From contig SLUK01000001.1 of the NCBI GenBank assembly GCA_004340125.1, positions 434,001 through 498,000 on the forward strand: 64,000 nucleotides of DNA, in the 5' to 3' direction. This stretch comes from Harryflintia acetispora (lineage in GTDB: Bacteria; Bacillota; Clostridia; Oscillospirales; Ruminococcaceae). A model generated the notes under the pieces. The model saw only the letters and a program-made list of their open reading frames with translations, was not told the origin of the DNA and ran no database searches. Shown here piece by piece: positions 47,637-56,403 of the stretch. The translations under genes were made by a program, and so were the position numbers. How positions within the stretch are numbered: the stretch's first letter is position 1; every line of letters starts with the position of its first letter.

Positions 47637-49154
47637 ATGGCCAAATATCTGCTTTCCCACGACATCGGCACCTCGGCCGACAAGGCGACCCTGTTCACCT
47701 TTGACGGAACCATCCTGCGCAGCCGGCTGGAGAGCTATCCGGTGCACTACTTCAACGCCAACTGGGCCGAGCAGGACGCCGAGGACTGGTGGAAAGCCTT
47801 TTGCAAAAACAACCACGCCATCCTCGAAGGCTTGGACCCCGCCGAGGTGGCGGCCATTTCCCTGAGCGGCCAGATGATGGGCTGCCTGCCGCTGGACCGG
47901 GACTGCAAGCCCATCCGCCCCTCGATCATCTGGACCGACGGGCGGGCCACCAAGGAGGCGGCCGCCCTGGAGGAGAAGGTGCGCCTGCAGAGCTTTTACA
48001 ACATCGTGGGGATACGCCCCAGCGCCAACTTCACCATCGAAAAGGTGATGTGGCTGATGGAGCACGAGCCCGGGACCTATGAAAAGACCTATAAGTTCAT
48101 GCAGTCCAAGGACTTCATCGGCGCGCGGCTGACCGGATCGTTTGTCACCGACCCGAGCGACGCGGGCTATACCCACGCCTATGACATGTACGGGCGCTGC
48201 TGGTCCGAGGTGATCTTTAAGGCCGCGGGCGCAGACGTCGAAAAGTTCCCCGACATCGTCGAGCCGGGCACTTTGATCGGGAAGGTGCGCGCCTCGGTGG
48301 CCGAAGAGGCCGGGCTTGCCCCCGGCACGCCGGTGGCCGAGGGGGTCGGCGACGGGCGCGCCTCGATGATCGGGATCGGGGTGCTGCGCCCCGGGGACGC
48401 CTACACCAGCCTCGGCACCTCGAGCTGGGTGAGCCGGATTACCGACGCGCCCGGGATGGACCCGCGCTGCCGGATCCAGAAGGGCGCCTTCACCCCCGGC
48501 ACCTACAGCGACGGGGGGACCATGCAGGCGGGGGGGCTGAGCGTCAACTGGATGAAGAGCCAGCTCTGCCTCTACGAACAGGAGCTCGCAAAGACGGGGG
48601 GCGGCAGCGCCTACGACTATATCAACAAGGAGATCGAGAGCTGCCCCGCCGGCGCGGGCGGGGTGATCTTCCTGCCCTATCTGATGGGGGAGCGCGCTCC
48701 GCTGTGGGACAACGGCGCGAAGGGCGCTTTTCTGGGACTGCGGGGGGAGAGCACCCGGGCCGAGATGCTGCGCGCGGTGATGGAGGGGGTCTCGATGAAC
48801 CTGACCATCATCCTAAAGATCATGCAGGGGATCAAGGACGACATGACCAGCATGCGGATCGTGGGCGGCGGCTCGAAGAGCGCCGTCTGGCGGCAGATCC
48901 TGGCCGACTGCTTCAACATGCCGATCGTCAAGACCAACATCTCGGACGAGGCCGGGAGCCTCGGCACGGCGGTGCTGGCGGGGATCTGCGTGGGGGTCTA
49001 TCAGGACCTCGGCGCGGTGCACGCCTTCCACAAGGTCGAGAGCGTGACCGAACCGATCAAGGAGAACGTCGCGCGCTACCGGCAGCTGCAGCCCATCTTT
49101 GAGGACGCCTATTACGCGCTGCGCGAGATCAACCACCGGCTCGGGGAGCTATAA
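47637..49154 (+). CDS. FGGY-family carbohydrate kinase (xylulokinase-like)
   Basis: 505-aa sugar kinase. The N-terminal ATPase motif is LLSHDIGTSADKATLF and the sugar-binding Asp is in the WTDGRAT segment near residue 103. The C-terminal FGGY region has LPYLMGERAPLWDNGAKGAFLGL near 345, and the adenine loop MRIVGGGSKSAVWRQILADC near 405. Similar to xylulokinases but the position next to four DeoC-type aldolases suggests it makes their phosphorylated substrate. An analogous pairing is the AI-2 system (LsrK is an FGGY kinase, LsrF a DeoC-superfamily enzyme), though these aldolases are not LsrF-like. Substrate unknown. Confidence 0.88.
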   Translation: MAKYLLSHDIGTSADKATLFTFDGTILRSRLESYPVHYFNANWAEQDAEDWWKAFCKNNHAILEGLDPAEVAAISLSGQMMGCLPLDRDCKPIRPSIIWTDGRATKEAAALEEKVRLQSFYNIVGIRPSANFTIEKVMWLMEHEPGTYEKTYKFMQSKDFIGARLTGSFVTDPSDAGYTHAYDMYGRCWSEVIFKAAGADVEKFPDIVEPGTLIGKVRASVAEEAGLAPGTPVAEGVGDGRASMIGIGVLRPGDAYTSLGTSSWVSRITDAPGMDPRCRIQKGAFTPGTYSDGGTMQAGGLSVNWMKSQLCLYEQELAKTGGGSAYDYINKEIESCPAGAGGVIFLPYLMGERAPLWDNGAKGAFLGLRGESTRAEMLRAVMEGVSMNLTIILKIMQGIKDDMTSMRIVGGGSKSAVWRQILADCFNMPIVKTNISDEAGSLGTAVLAGICVGVYQDLGAVHAFHKVESVTEPIKENVARYRQLQPIFEDAYYALREINHRLGEL

Positions 49155-49164
49155 TGGAAAAACA

Positions 49165-49202
49165 AAAAGGGGCCGCGGGAATATTCCCGCGGCCCCTTTT
49201 CA
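49165..49202 (+). terminator. Terminator of the aldolase-kinase operon
   Basis: A 17-bp stem (AAAAGGGGCCGCGGGAA and its complement) with a minimal loop and TTTT at the end. Works for both converging operons. Confidence 0.85.
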
Positions 49203-49210
49203 GTCCGGTC

Positions 49211-50500
49211 TTATAAGCGGTAGAAGCCCATCGAGAAGCCGGGCAGCGCCGCCCCGGCGCGCTCCCCGCCCAGCAGCTCCTGCGCCCCCTGCGCGAAGGG
49301 GATGGGCATCTCGTTTTCGTCCGCGTTGATGGCAACGAGGACCCGCTCCCCCTCAAAGCTGCGCTCGAAGCAAAGCTGGCGGCTCTGCACGGCGACGTTG
49401 CGGTAGTCCCCGTAGCAGAGCGCCTTATACTCCTTGCGCAGGGCGATCAGGCGCTGGATGAGGGCGGTCAGCTCATTCGGCTGGGGGCTTTCGAAGCACG
49501 GGCGCAGGCTGTCGTCCGAGCCGGGCTCCTTTGTTCCCGCGGCGCCCCATTCGCTGCCGTAGTAAAGGCAGGGGATCCCCGGCATGCCGAAGAGCAGGCC
49601 GTAGATCAGCGGCAGGCAGCGCGGCTGCGCCAAAAGGCTTGCGATCCGCGAAACGTCGTGATTGTCCACAAAGCTGAGCAGATGTTTGCCCTTATAAAGG
49701 GTCCAGTTTTCCGGCCCGAACTGCCGGTTCAGGGAATAGGAGATCTCGAACATGTTGCCGCTGTTGAAGCTCGAATGCATCCCCTTGTAGCACTCGTAAT
49801 TGGTGCAGCTGTGAAGCATTTCGTCGTTGCAGATGAGGTTGTAGTCCCCGAAGAGCACCTCGCCCACCAGGAAGAACTCCGGCCCGAAGCGTTCGCTGCA
49901 AAAGCGGCGCAGGCGTTTTAAAAATTCCCGGTCCAGGCAGTAAGCCACGTCCAGGCGCAGCCCGTCGATCCCGAAGTCACGCACCCAGCCCTCGATGCAG
50001 GAAAAGAGGTGCTCGACGACCGCGCCGTTTTGCAAGTTGAGCTTGACCAGCTCGTCGTGCCCCTCCCAGTCGCCGTAGGAAAGATTGTCGCCCCGGGCGT
50101 TCGGCTGACCGAAGTTCAGATAAAACCAGTCCTTGTAAGGAGAGGCCTCCCGGTTTTGGAGCACGTCCTGAAAGGCCCAGAACCCCCGGCCGACGTGGTT
50201 AAAGACCCCGTCGAGCACCACCCGGATGTTTCGTTCATGCAGCGCGCCGCAGACCGCCGCGAAATCCTCATTACCGCCCAGGCGGCAGTCGATCTTGCGG
50301 TAATCCCGCGTGTCGTAGCCGTGCCGGTCGGACTCGAAGAGGGGGGAGAAATAGACGGCCCCCACCCCGAGCCCATCGAGATAATCGCACCAGTCCAGCA
50401 CCTTGCGAATGCGCGGGACGGCGACGCCGTCGTTCTCCTTCGGCGCGCCGCAAAACCCCAGCGGATAGATTTGATAGAATGTTTGCTCGTTGGCCCACAT
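49211..50500 (-). CDS. GH13 alpha-amylase family glycosidase, intracellular
   Basis: 429-aa (beta/alpha)8 enzyme acting on alpha-glucans or maltodextrins. The four GH13 regions are visible: DGVFNHVG, GLRLDVAYCLD (nucleophile Asp), LVGEVLFGD (acid/base Glu) and SFVDNHDVSR (third Asp). No signal peptide, so it works in the cytoplasm, probably on imported dextrins or glycogen. Shorter than neopullulanases and without an N-terminal domain. A C-terminal beta-domain follows (FERSFEGERVLVAINADENE). Confidence 0.9.
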   Translation of the reverse strand: MWANEQTFYQIYPLGFCGAPKENDGVAVPRIRKVLDWCDYLDGLGVGAVYFSPLFESDRHGYDTRDYRKIDCRLGGNEDFAAVCGALHERNIRVVLDGVFNHVGRGFWAFQDVLQNREASPYKDWFYLNFGQPNARGDNLSYGDWEGHDELVKLNLQNGAVVEHLFSCIEGWVRDFGIDGLRLDVAYCLDREFLKRLRRFCSERFGPEFFLVGEVLFGDYNLICNDEMLHSCTNYECYKGMHSSFNSGNMFEISYSLNRQFGPENWTLYKGKHLLSFVDNHDVSRIASLLAQPRCLPLIYGLLFGMPGIPCLYYGSEWGAAGTKEPGSDDSLRPCFESPQPNELTALIQRLIALRKEYKALCYGDYRNVAVQSRQLCFERSFEGERVLVAINADENEMPIPFAQGAQELLGGERAGAALPGFSMGFYRL

Positions 50501-50563
50501 GGGCTCATCCCCCTGACAATATGAAGTATCATGCCTATGATATGTAAACAGGGCGCAAAGATG

Positions 50564-51094
50564 TCAGAGCTTTTGGATGCTCAAGGGGTTAATCAGGGAG
50601 ATAATATTGGTCACCGTGCGCTCGGGCGCGCCGTGGTTATAGAGCTGGGTGTTGCACAGCCCCGCATACACCTCGTGGCGCTGGTCGTATAAAGCGCGCA
50701 GCTGCTCGCGGGTATTTTGCATGACCAGCGGGCGGTTGCTGGACTTGATCCGCTCATAACAGATGTCAAAGTCGGTCGAGAGGTAGACCACATAGCACTC
50801 GTACTCCTTCAGCAGCGCCGCGTTGTCCGGGTCCATCAGGGTGCCGCCCCCCACGGCGACGACCGGGGTGAACGGTCCGGGGGAGCGCAGCACGTTTTGC
50901 AGCGTGACATGCTCCAGCGCGCGGAAATATTCCTCCCCCTTTTCCTTAAAGATATTGGGGATGGACATTTTCTGCGTCTGCTCGATCTCCTCGTCGAGGT
51001 CGATGAACTTGTCCAGCAGGCGCTTTGCCAGCAGCCGCCCCACGGTGGTCTTGCCGCTGCCCATGAAGCCGCAGATCACGATCGGTTTTCCCAT
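50564..51094 (-). CDS. aroK: Shikimate kinase
   Basis: 176-aa P-loop kinase making shikimate-3-phosphate. Walker A GFMGSGKTT is at residues 9-17; the FIDLDEEIEQ segment binds shikimate; AVGGGTL is the Walker B-like segment near residue 81; the lid Arg is in SSNRPLVM. GGAGG before the ATG. It lies 17 bp after aroE, in the same operon. Confidence 0.93.
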   Translation of the reverse strand: MGKPIVICGFMGSGKTTVGRLLAKRLLDKFIDLDEEIEQTQKMSIPNIFKEKGEEYFRALEHVTLQNVLRSPGPFTPVVAVGGGTLMDPDNAALLKEYECYVVYLSTDFDICYERIKSSNRPLVMQNTREQLRALYDQRHEVYAGLCNTQLYNHGAPERTVTNIISLINPLSIQKL

Positions 51095-51111
51095 AGCGGT
51101 TTCCTCCGTTT

Positions 51112-51957
51112 CTATTCCTTCGAGCCGTCCTTGCGCAGCACCTGCGCGAGCCGCTCCTCGATTTCTTGTAGCTGGTCTTCCCGAAACCTGGCCCCGTACC
51201 AGATTTCCTGCGCGGCCGCCGCCTGCAGGATCAGCATGCGAAGCCCGCCCAAAGCGGGTTTCTGGAGCTCCTGCGCGCGGCGCAGCAGCCGGGTCTTGTC
51301 AGGGTTATAGATACAATCGAACACCCGCCCGCACCGCTCGATGAGCGCGTCCGGCGCGGGGCATTCGTCCAAGTGCGGGAACATCCCGCAGGGGGTGGCG
51401 TTGATCAGCAGGCTGTAGCCTTCGTCCCCCTTTGCCGCGTCGCCGATGAGCAGGGCGCGCGCAGGGACCTGGTAGGTGGCAGTGATTTCCTCTGCCAGCG
51501 CCCCGGCCCGCGGCAGCGAGCTTTCGCGCACCGCGAGGGTGACGGCGGCGCCCAGACGCGCGCACTCGATGGCGAACATCCGCCCAACGCCGCCGGCACC
51601 CAGCACCAAGACGCTATCCAGCCCTTCCTTCCAATCCCCCAGCGAGCGCAGAAAGCCGGTACAGTCGGTGTTGTAGCCGACCGGCCCCTCAGCGGAGGGC
51701 GCGACGGTGTTCACCGCGCCGTAGCGCGCGGCGCTCGTATCGAGGCGCGCGAGGTAAGGGACGACCTCCCCTTTATAGGGGATGGTGACGTTGAAGCCGT
51801 CGAGCCCCAGAAGCCCCGGCATTGCGGCGGGAAGCTCCTGCGGCGGCACGTCGCGCAGGGTATACTGAAGCTCTGCCCCGGTGCAGCGCGCGAGCAGGGA
51901 ATGCACCTGCGGGGAGAGACTGTGGCCGAGCGGATGGCCCAGAAGGGCAAACTGCAT
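51112..51957 (-). CDS. aroE: Shikimate dehydrogenase
   Basis: 281-aa enzyme reducing 3-dehydroshikimate with NADPH. GHPLGHSLSP is the substrate serine motif, FNVTIPYKGEV has the catalytic Lys near residue 62, NTDCTGF the catalytic Asp, and LVLGAGGVGRMFA the NADP loop near residue 115. TTGGAGGATCC precedes the ATG. Operon with aroK; the rest of the shikimate genes are not in the window. Confidence 0.94.
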   Translation of the reverse strand: MQFALLGHPLGHSLSPQVHSLLARCTGAELQYTLRDVPPQELPAAMPGLLGLDGFNVTIPYKGEVVPYLARLDTSAARYGAVNTVAPSAEGPVGYNTDCTGFLRSLGDWKEGLDSVLVLGAGGVGRMFAIECARLGAAVTLAVRESSLPRAGALAEEITATYQVPARALLIGDAAKGDEGYSLLINATPCGMFPHLDECPAPDALIERCGRVFDCIYNPDKTRLLRRAQELQKPALGGLRMLILQAAAAQEIWYGARFREDQLQEIEERLAQVLRKDGSKE

Positions 51958-52008
51958 GGCGGATCCTCCAATCTGTCACAAACACATGTTCCATATCGGG
52001 ATACTATG

Positions 52009-52037
52009 ATTATACCCTATTTTTCCAAAAAGCGAAA
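52009..52037 (-). promoter_or_regulatory. Candidate promoter of aroE-aroK
   Basis: On the minus strand TATAAT (52014-52009) with TTTCGC 17 bases upstream. The -10 is perfect and the -35 poor. The 316-bp gap between aroE and acpP otherwise shows only this and the acpP promoter, with AT-rich sequence between. Confidence 0.45.
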
Positions 52038-52179
52038 GAAAAGAGGGAAAAGGGGATGAAGAAATTCTAAAAGGTATAATCCATAATTTTGTGGCATATA
52101 ACGAGAACAGCCCTGGGTTGTGGACAAAGGGGCTTGGGAAAAGAAACTGTTAATAAATTATAAAAATCCTGCATGGCCC

Positions 52180-52208
52180 TTGATAAATGTGGCAAAAACA
52201 GGTATGAT
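52180..52208 (+). promoter_or_regulatory. Promoter of acpP
   Basis: TTGATA at 52180-52185 and TATGAT at 52203-52208 with a 17-base spacer. About 60 bases before the acpP start. Confidence 0.7.
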
Positions 52209-52273
52209 GATTTTCGTGAAGAGACGGCCGCCTGCCGGCGGCAAGGCAACGTTACTGAAGGAGGCAACGAAAA

Positions 52274-52531
52274 ATGGAGACCTTTGACAGGGTGCGGGAC
52301 ATCCTCTGCGAGCAGCTGGACATCGAAAGTGACGAAGTGACGACGGAAGCTTCCATCCTCGATGACCTGGGCGCGGACTCCCTGGACGTGGTGGACCTGG
52401 TGATGAACCTCGAGGAAGCGTTCGACACCGAGATCCCGGACGAGGATATCGAGCAGCTCAAGACGGTGGGGGACGTGGTCCGCTACATCGACGAGCACAT
52501 GCCCGAGCCCGAGGCAGAGAGCGAGGAATAA
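52274..52531 (+). CDS. acpP: Acyl carrier protein
   Basis: 85-aa acidic protein carrying acyl chains on a phosphopantetheine arm. The attachment serine is in LGADSLDVVDL near residue 37; EEAFDTEIPDEDIEQLKTV is helix 2-3. The C-terminal EPEAESEE tail is a little longer than usual. GGAGG before the ATG. It is alone here, away from the fab cluster. Confidence 0.95.
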   Translation: METFDRVRDILCEQLDIESDEVTTEASILDDLGADSLDVVDLVMNLEEAFDTEIPDEDIEQLKTVGDVVRYIDEHMPEPEAESEE

Positions 52532-52540
52532 CGTTTTCTT

Positions 52541-52570
52541 GGAAACCACTCCGCTATGGGGTGGTTTCTT
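52541..52570 (+). terminator. Terminator of acpP
   Basis: GGAAACCACTCC pairs with GGGGTGGTTTC around a CGCTAT-type loop, followed by TTTG. Ten bases after the stop. Confidence 0.75.
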
Positions 52571-52612
52571 TGCATGTTGGCGGCCCTGTGCGGGGATTTT
52601 AGCAAATGATGG

Positions 52613-52641
52613 TTGAAAAATCGCCGGCAAGATAATATAAT
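52613..52641 (+). promoter_or_regulatory. Promoter of the Na+-pump decarboxylase genes
   Basis: TTGAAA at 52613-52618 and a perfect TATAAT at 52636-52641, 17 bases apart. The leader contains a GCGGCGGG/CCCGCCGC hairpin at 52654-52672, 50 bases before the coding start. Confidence 0.75.
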
Positions 52642-52723
52642 AAGAGAACATGGGCGCGGCGGGACTCCCGCCGCGAAATGGACAGGCACTTGAACCATCT
52701 GATTCAAGAGGAGAAATGAAAAA

Positions 52724-53863
52724 ATGGATTTTATCCTGAACGGCCTTTTGCAGATCACCTGGCAGCAGGTGGTGATGTGGGCCGTGGGCGGACTGCTCAT
52801 CTGGCTGGCGATCAAAAAGGACTTTGAACCCGCCTTGCTGCTGCCGATGGGCTTCGGCGCAATTTTGGTCAACCTCCCCCAGTCCGGGGCCATCAACCAG
52901 GTGATGGCGGGCGTGGGCGAGACGCACGGGATCGTGCAGTGGCTCTTCGAGGTCGGGATCGAAACGAGCGAGGCGCTCCCGCTGCTGCTTTTCATCGGGG
53001 TGGGCGCGATGATCGATTTCGGGCCGCTGCTTTCAAACCCCAAGATGTTCCTCTTCGGCGCGGCCGCACAGGCGGGGATTTTCCTGACCGTGATCGCGGC
53101 GGTGCTGCTGGGCTTTAACCTCACCGACGCGGCCTCGATCGGGATCATCGGCGCGGCGGACGGCCCCACCTCCATCCTGGTGGCCCAGACCTTCGGCTCG
53201 CAGTACTTCGGCGCCATCTCGGTGGCGGCCTATTCCTACATGGCGCTGGTGCCGATCATCCAGCCCATCGCCATCAGGGCGGTGACCACTAAAAAGGAGC
53301 GGCAGATCCACATGCCGTATAACCCGCGCAATGTCTCCAAGACCACCCGGATCCTGTTCCCGATCATCGTGACCATCATCGCGGGGATCGTGGCGCCGGC
53401 TTCGGTCTCGCTGGTCGGGTTTTTGATGTTCGGCAACCTGATAAGAGAGTGCGGCGTGCTCGAGCGCCTTTCCGACACGGCGCAGAACAACCTCGCCCAG
53501 CTGGTCACGCTGCTGCTGGGGATCACCATCTCCTTCTCGATGACCGCCGAGAGGTTTGTCAGCATACAGACGGTGATGATCATGGGCCTGGGGCTTATCG
53601 CCTTCGTGTTTGACACCATCTGCGGCTGCCTCTTCGCGAAGGTCCTCAACCTCTTCCTAAAGGAGAAGATCAACCCGATGGTCGGCGCGGCGGGCATTTC
53701 GGCCTTCCCCATGTCGGCGCGTGTGGTACAGAAAATGGCCATCAAGGAGGACTCGCAGAATCATATCCTGATGCACGCCGTCGGCGCGAACGTGTCGGGG
53801 CAGATTGCCTCGGTGCTCGCGGGCGGGATGATCCTGGGGCTCGTGCCCGGGATGCTCGGTTAA
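52724..53863 (+). CDS. oadB: Na+-translocating decarboxylase, beta subunit
   Basis: 379-aa integral membrane protein of the OadB/GcdB/MmdB family. It couples decarboxylation of a biotin-bound carboxyl group to Na+ export. GIIGAADGPTSILVAQ carries the conserved ion-path Asp near residue 147; AYSYMALVPIIQPIAI, GNLIRECGVLERL and AGISAFPMSARVVQK are other family segments. The carboxyltransferase (alpha) and biotin-carrier subunits are not next to it, so the substrate acid (oxaloacetate, glutaconyl-CoA or methylmalonyl-CoA) cannot be decided. Confidence 0.9.
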   Translation: MDFILNGLLQITWQQVVMWAVGGLLIWLAIKKDFEPALLLPMGFGAILVNLPQSGAINQVMAGVGETHGIVQWLFEVGIETSEALPLLLFIGVGAMIDFGPLLSNPKMFLFGAAAQAGIFLTVIAAVLLGFNLTDAASIGIIGAADGPTSILVAQTFGSQYFGAISVAAYSYMALVPIIQPIAIRAVTTKKERQIHMPYNPRNVSKTTRILFPIIVTIIAGIVAPASVSLVGFLMFGNLIRECGVLERLSDTAQNNLAQLVTLLLGITISFSMTAERFVSIQTVMIMGLGLIAFVFDTICGCLFAKVLNLFLKEKINPMVGAAGISAFPMSARVVQKMAIKEDSQNHILMHAVGANVSGQIASVLAGGMILGLVPGMLG

Positions 53864-53876
53864 GGAGGAAAACAGA

Positions 53877-54098
53877 ATGGGTAATTTCCTAAATGGCCTG
53901 ATGATGAATGCCGGCGTGATCGGCGGGGCGGACGGCCCGACGGCCGTCTTCGTAGCGGGAGAAGGGGACCTTTTCCACGCCCTGACCCTGCTCTGGCAGG
54001 GGATGACCGGGATATTCGTGGTGATGATCGTCATCTCGCTGATCGTCTACCTGCTTTCAAAGATCACCTCCCCCAAAAAGGGCGAAGGGGAAGAATAA
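53877..54098 (+). CDS. Small OadG-like membrane protein with a beta-subunit motif
   Basis: 73 aa. One helix (GIFVVMIVISLIVYLLSKIT, about 44-63) and a charged tail resemble the gamma subunit of Na+-pump decarboxylases, which anchors the complex. Oddly, residues 13-26 (GVIGGADGPTAVFV) repeat the ADGPT ion-path motif of the beta subunit. Starts 14 bp after oadB behind AAGGAGG, so it is made with it. The role is an inference from position and topology. Confidence 0.65.
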   Translation: MGNFLNGLMMNAGVIGGADGPTAVFVAGEGDLFHALTLLWQGMTGIFVVMIVISLIVYLLSKITSPKKGEGEE

Positions 54099-54129
54099 TC
54101 AAGATTAAAGATTAAGGGTGTGTGAACCA

Positions 54130-55566
54130 ATGGCGGACCAGAAGAAAATGGTCGAAGAGATCACCTCGATGGACGAGGACTTTGCGAAATGGTACACCGA
54201 TGTGGTGAAGAAGGCCGAGCTGATCGACTATTCGTCGGTGCGCGGCTGCATGGTGTTTGAGCCGTACGGCTACGCGATCTGGGAGAATATCCAGAAGATT
54301 TTGGACGGCATGTTCAAGGAGACCGGGCACCAGAACGTCTATATGCCCATGCTGATCCCCGAGAGCCTGCTGCAAAAGGAGAAGGACCATGTCGAGGGCT
54401 TCGCCCCCGAGGTGGCCTGGGTGACCCAGGGCGGCGGGCAGGAGCTCGAGGAGCGGCTTTGCATCCGCCCCACCTCCGAGACTCTCTTCTGCGAGCATTA
54501 CCGCAACGTCATCCACTCCTACCGCGACCTGCCCAAGCTCTATAACCAGTGGTGCTCGGTGCTGCGCTGGGAGAAGACCACCCGCCCCTTCCTGCGCAAT
54601 ATGGAATTCCTCTGGCAGGAGGGGCACACCATGCACGAGACCGCCGAGGAGGCCGTCGCAGAGACTGAGCAGATGCTGAACATCTACGCGCGCTTTTGTG
54701 AGGAGTACCTCGCCATCCCGGTGGTCAAGGGCAGAAAGACCGACAAGGAGAAATTCGCCGGGGCCGAGGCGACCTATACCATTGAGGCGATGATGCACGA
54801 CGGCAAGGCGCTGCAGTCCGGCACCTCGCATTATTTCGGCGACGGGTTTGCCCGCGCGTTCGACATCCAGTTCCAGGGGCGGGACAACAAGCCCCAGTAC
54901 CCGCACCAGACCTCGTGGGGGGTGTCCACGAGGATCATCGGCGGGATCATCATGACCCACGGGGACGACAGCGGCCTGGTGCTGCCCCCCGCCATCGCGC
55001 CGGTGCAGGTGATGGTCATCCCGATCGCCCAGCACAAGGAGGGCGTACTCGAGAAGGCGGAAGAGGTCAAGAAGATGATCTCGGGCTACTGCCGCGCCGG
55101 GATCGACTGCAGCGACAATTCCCCGGGCTGGAAGTTCGCCCAGTATGAGATGAAGGGCGTCCCGCTGCGCCTCGAGCTCGGGCCCAAGGACATCGAAAAG
55201 GGCCAGTGCGTGCTGGTGCGCCGCGACACCCGCGAGAAGGCCTTTGTGCCGCTGGAAAAGCTCTCGGCCGAGATTCCCCGGCTTCTCAAAGAAATCCACG
55301 ACTCCCTCTTCGCGCGGGCGCTCGAGAACCGCGAAAGCCGCACCTTTAGCGCCACCACGCTCGAGGAGCTGACGAAGCTCGCGGACGAGCGCAGCGGCTA
55401 CATCAAGGCGATGTGGTGCGGGGACCTCCAGTGCGAAGAGAAGCTCAAGGAGGTCGCGGGGGTCTCCTCGCGGTGCATCCCCTTCGAGCAGGAGCATATC
55501 AGCGATACCTGCGTCTGCTGCGGTAAGCCGGCCAAAGAGATGGTTTACTGGGGCAAGGCATATTAA
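54130..55566 (+). CDS. proS: Prolyl-tRNA synthetase, archaeal/eukaryotic (type 3) form
   Basis: 478-aa class II synthetase charging tRNA-Pro. MLIPESLLQKEKDHVEGF (motif 1 region), RPTSETLF, LRWEKTTRPFLRNMEFLWQEGH (motif 2) and the anticodon domain are present. There is no editing insertion domain. The C-terminus has the zinc-type extension (CGDLQCEEK, then CVCCGKPA), as in archaeal-type ProRS. ATG 54130 follows AAGGGTG; the upstream GTG adds four residues. This form is common in Clostridia. Confidence 0.95.
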   Translation: MADQKKMVEEITSMDEDFAKWYTDVVKKAELIDYSSVRGCMVFEPYGYAIWENIQKILDGMFKETGHQNVYMPMLIPESLLQKEKDHVEGFAPEVAWVTQGGGQELEERLCIRPTSETLFCEHYRNVIHSYRDLPKLYNQWCSVLRWEKTTRPFLRNMEFLWQEGHTMHETAEEAVAETEQMLNIYARFCEEYLAIPVVKGRKTDKEKFAGAEATYTIEAMMHDGKALQSGTSHYFGDGFARAFDIQFQGRDNKPQYPHQTSWGVSTRIIGGIIMTHGDDSGLVLPPAIAPVQVMVIPIAQHKEGVLEKAEEVKKMISGYCRAGIDCSDNSPGWKFAQYEMKGVPLRLELGPKDIEKGQCVLVRRDTREKAFVPLEKLSAEIPRLLKEIHDSLFARALENRESRTFSATTLEELTKLADERSGYIKAMWCGDLQCEEKLKEVAGVSSRCIPFEQEHISDTCVCCGKPAKEMVYWGKAY

Positions 55567-55612
55567 GGAGCGCGGGGGAGGATTCCCGCACGTCAAAGGA
55601 TGGTGAAGACCG

Positions 55613-56335
55613 ATGAAGAAAAGTTTGATCGCCCTGCTGCTCGCGGCGGTTATGGCGCTGTGCGCCTGCCAGTCGCGCACGGACACGCCGCAGGATTTTG
55701 ACAGCGAAGTGCAGCAAAGCTCATCGCAGGAGGAGGCTCCAGAGGAGGAGCAGCCCCCCGAGGAAAGCGAGGAGAGCGAGCCGCAGATGACCGAGGAGGA
55801 GGCCAAGGAGCTGGTGGAGGACCTGCTGCAAAGCGGGAACCTGCTGGCGCTGGTCGCCAACTACAACGGATCGTTCGATAAGCCCGAGGAGATTTCCCAG
55901 GTGCAGATGCTCTGGTCCCTCTACAAATGGGCCGAGCTCAGCGGCCAGATCCAGCAGCCCGAGGAGCCGGACTACGAGGGCTACGCCCAGGCAGACAAAG
56001 CGACCGTCGACGCTTTGCTGCTGCGCTGGTACGGGGTCAAGAGCCTGGACTATAGCGGCAACGCGCAGACGCTGGGCGACATCGCCAGCGGCGACCCGGT
56101 CAACTTCGACCCCGAGAAGAACACCTATTACTTCATGGACGCCGACCTGCCGCTGAACGAGCGTGCCGAGCTCGGGGCCGTCAGCCTCGGGGAGGACGGG
56201 ACGATCACCGCCGAATTCGACACCACCCAGATCGAGGGCGGCGAGTATGTGCAGACCTACCGCCTGAAACTGGCCCCCTATGAGGAGGACGGGCACTATT
56301 ACCTGACCAGCCTCAACAAGGGGAAGACCGACTGA
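55613..56335 (+). CDS. Lipoprotein of unknown function
   Basis: 240 aa. The signal MKKSLIALLLAAVMALCAC ends in a lipobox LCAC (or ALCA/C). A Glu/Pro/Ser-rich linker covers about 25-60 (EEAPEEEQPPEESEESEP). A globular domain of about 170 residues follows, rich in acidic and aromatic residues. No family recognised. Start ATG after a weak AAGGATGG site; a terminator follows. Confidence 0.75.
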   Translation: MKKSLIALLLAAVMALCACQSRTDTPQDFDSEVQQSSSQEEAPEEEQPPEESEESEPQMTEEEAKELVEDLLQSGNLLALVANYNGSFDKPEEISQVQMLWSLYKWAELSGQIQQPEEPDYEGYAQADKATVDALLLRWYGVKSLDYSGNAQTLGDIASGDPVNFDPEKNTYYFMDADLPLNERAELGAVSLGEDGTITAEFDTTQIEGGEYVQTYRLKLAPYEEDGHYYLTSLNKGKTD

Positions 56336-56354
56336 GAAACTTTAAGGGATCAAG

Positions 56355-56380
56355 GAAAACTGCGGGCGCCCGCAGTTTTC
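56355..56380 (+). terminator. Terminator after the lipoprotein gene
   Basis: GAAAACTGCGGGC/GCCCGCAGTTTTC, a perfect palindrome of 13 bp per arm, followed by TTGG. The TTTT lies within the 3' arm. Confidence 0.75.
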
Positions 56381-56403
56381 TTGGTTTAAGGGGGGGAGCA
56401 CGC

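Noticed and set aside
54112..55860. A 582-codon open frame antisense to proS
   Set aside because: Shadow of a highly biased gene; composition is unlike a protein and the ProRS call is secure.
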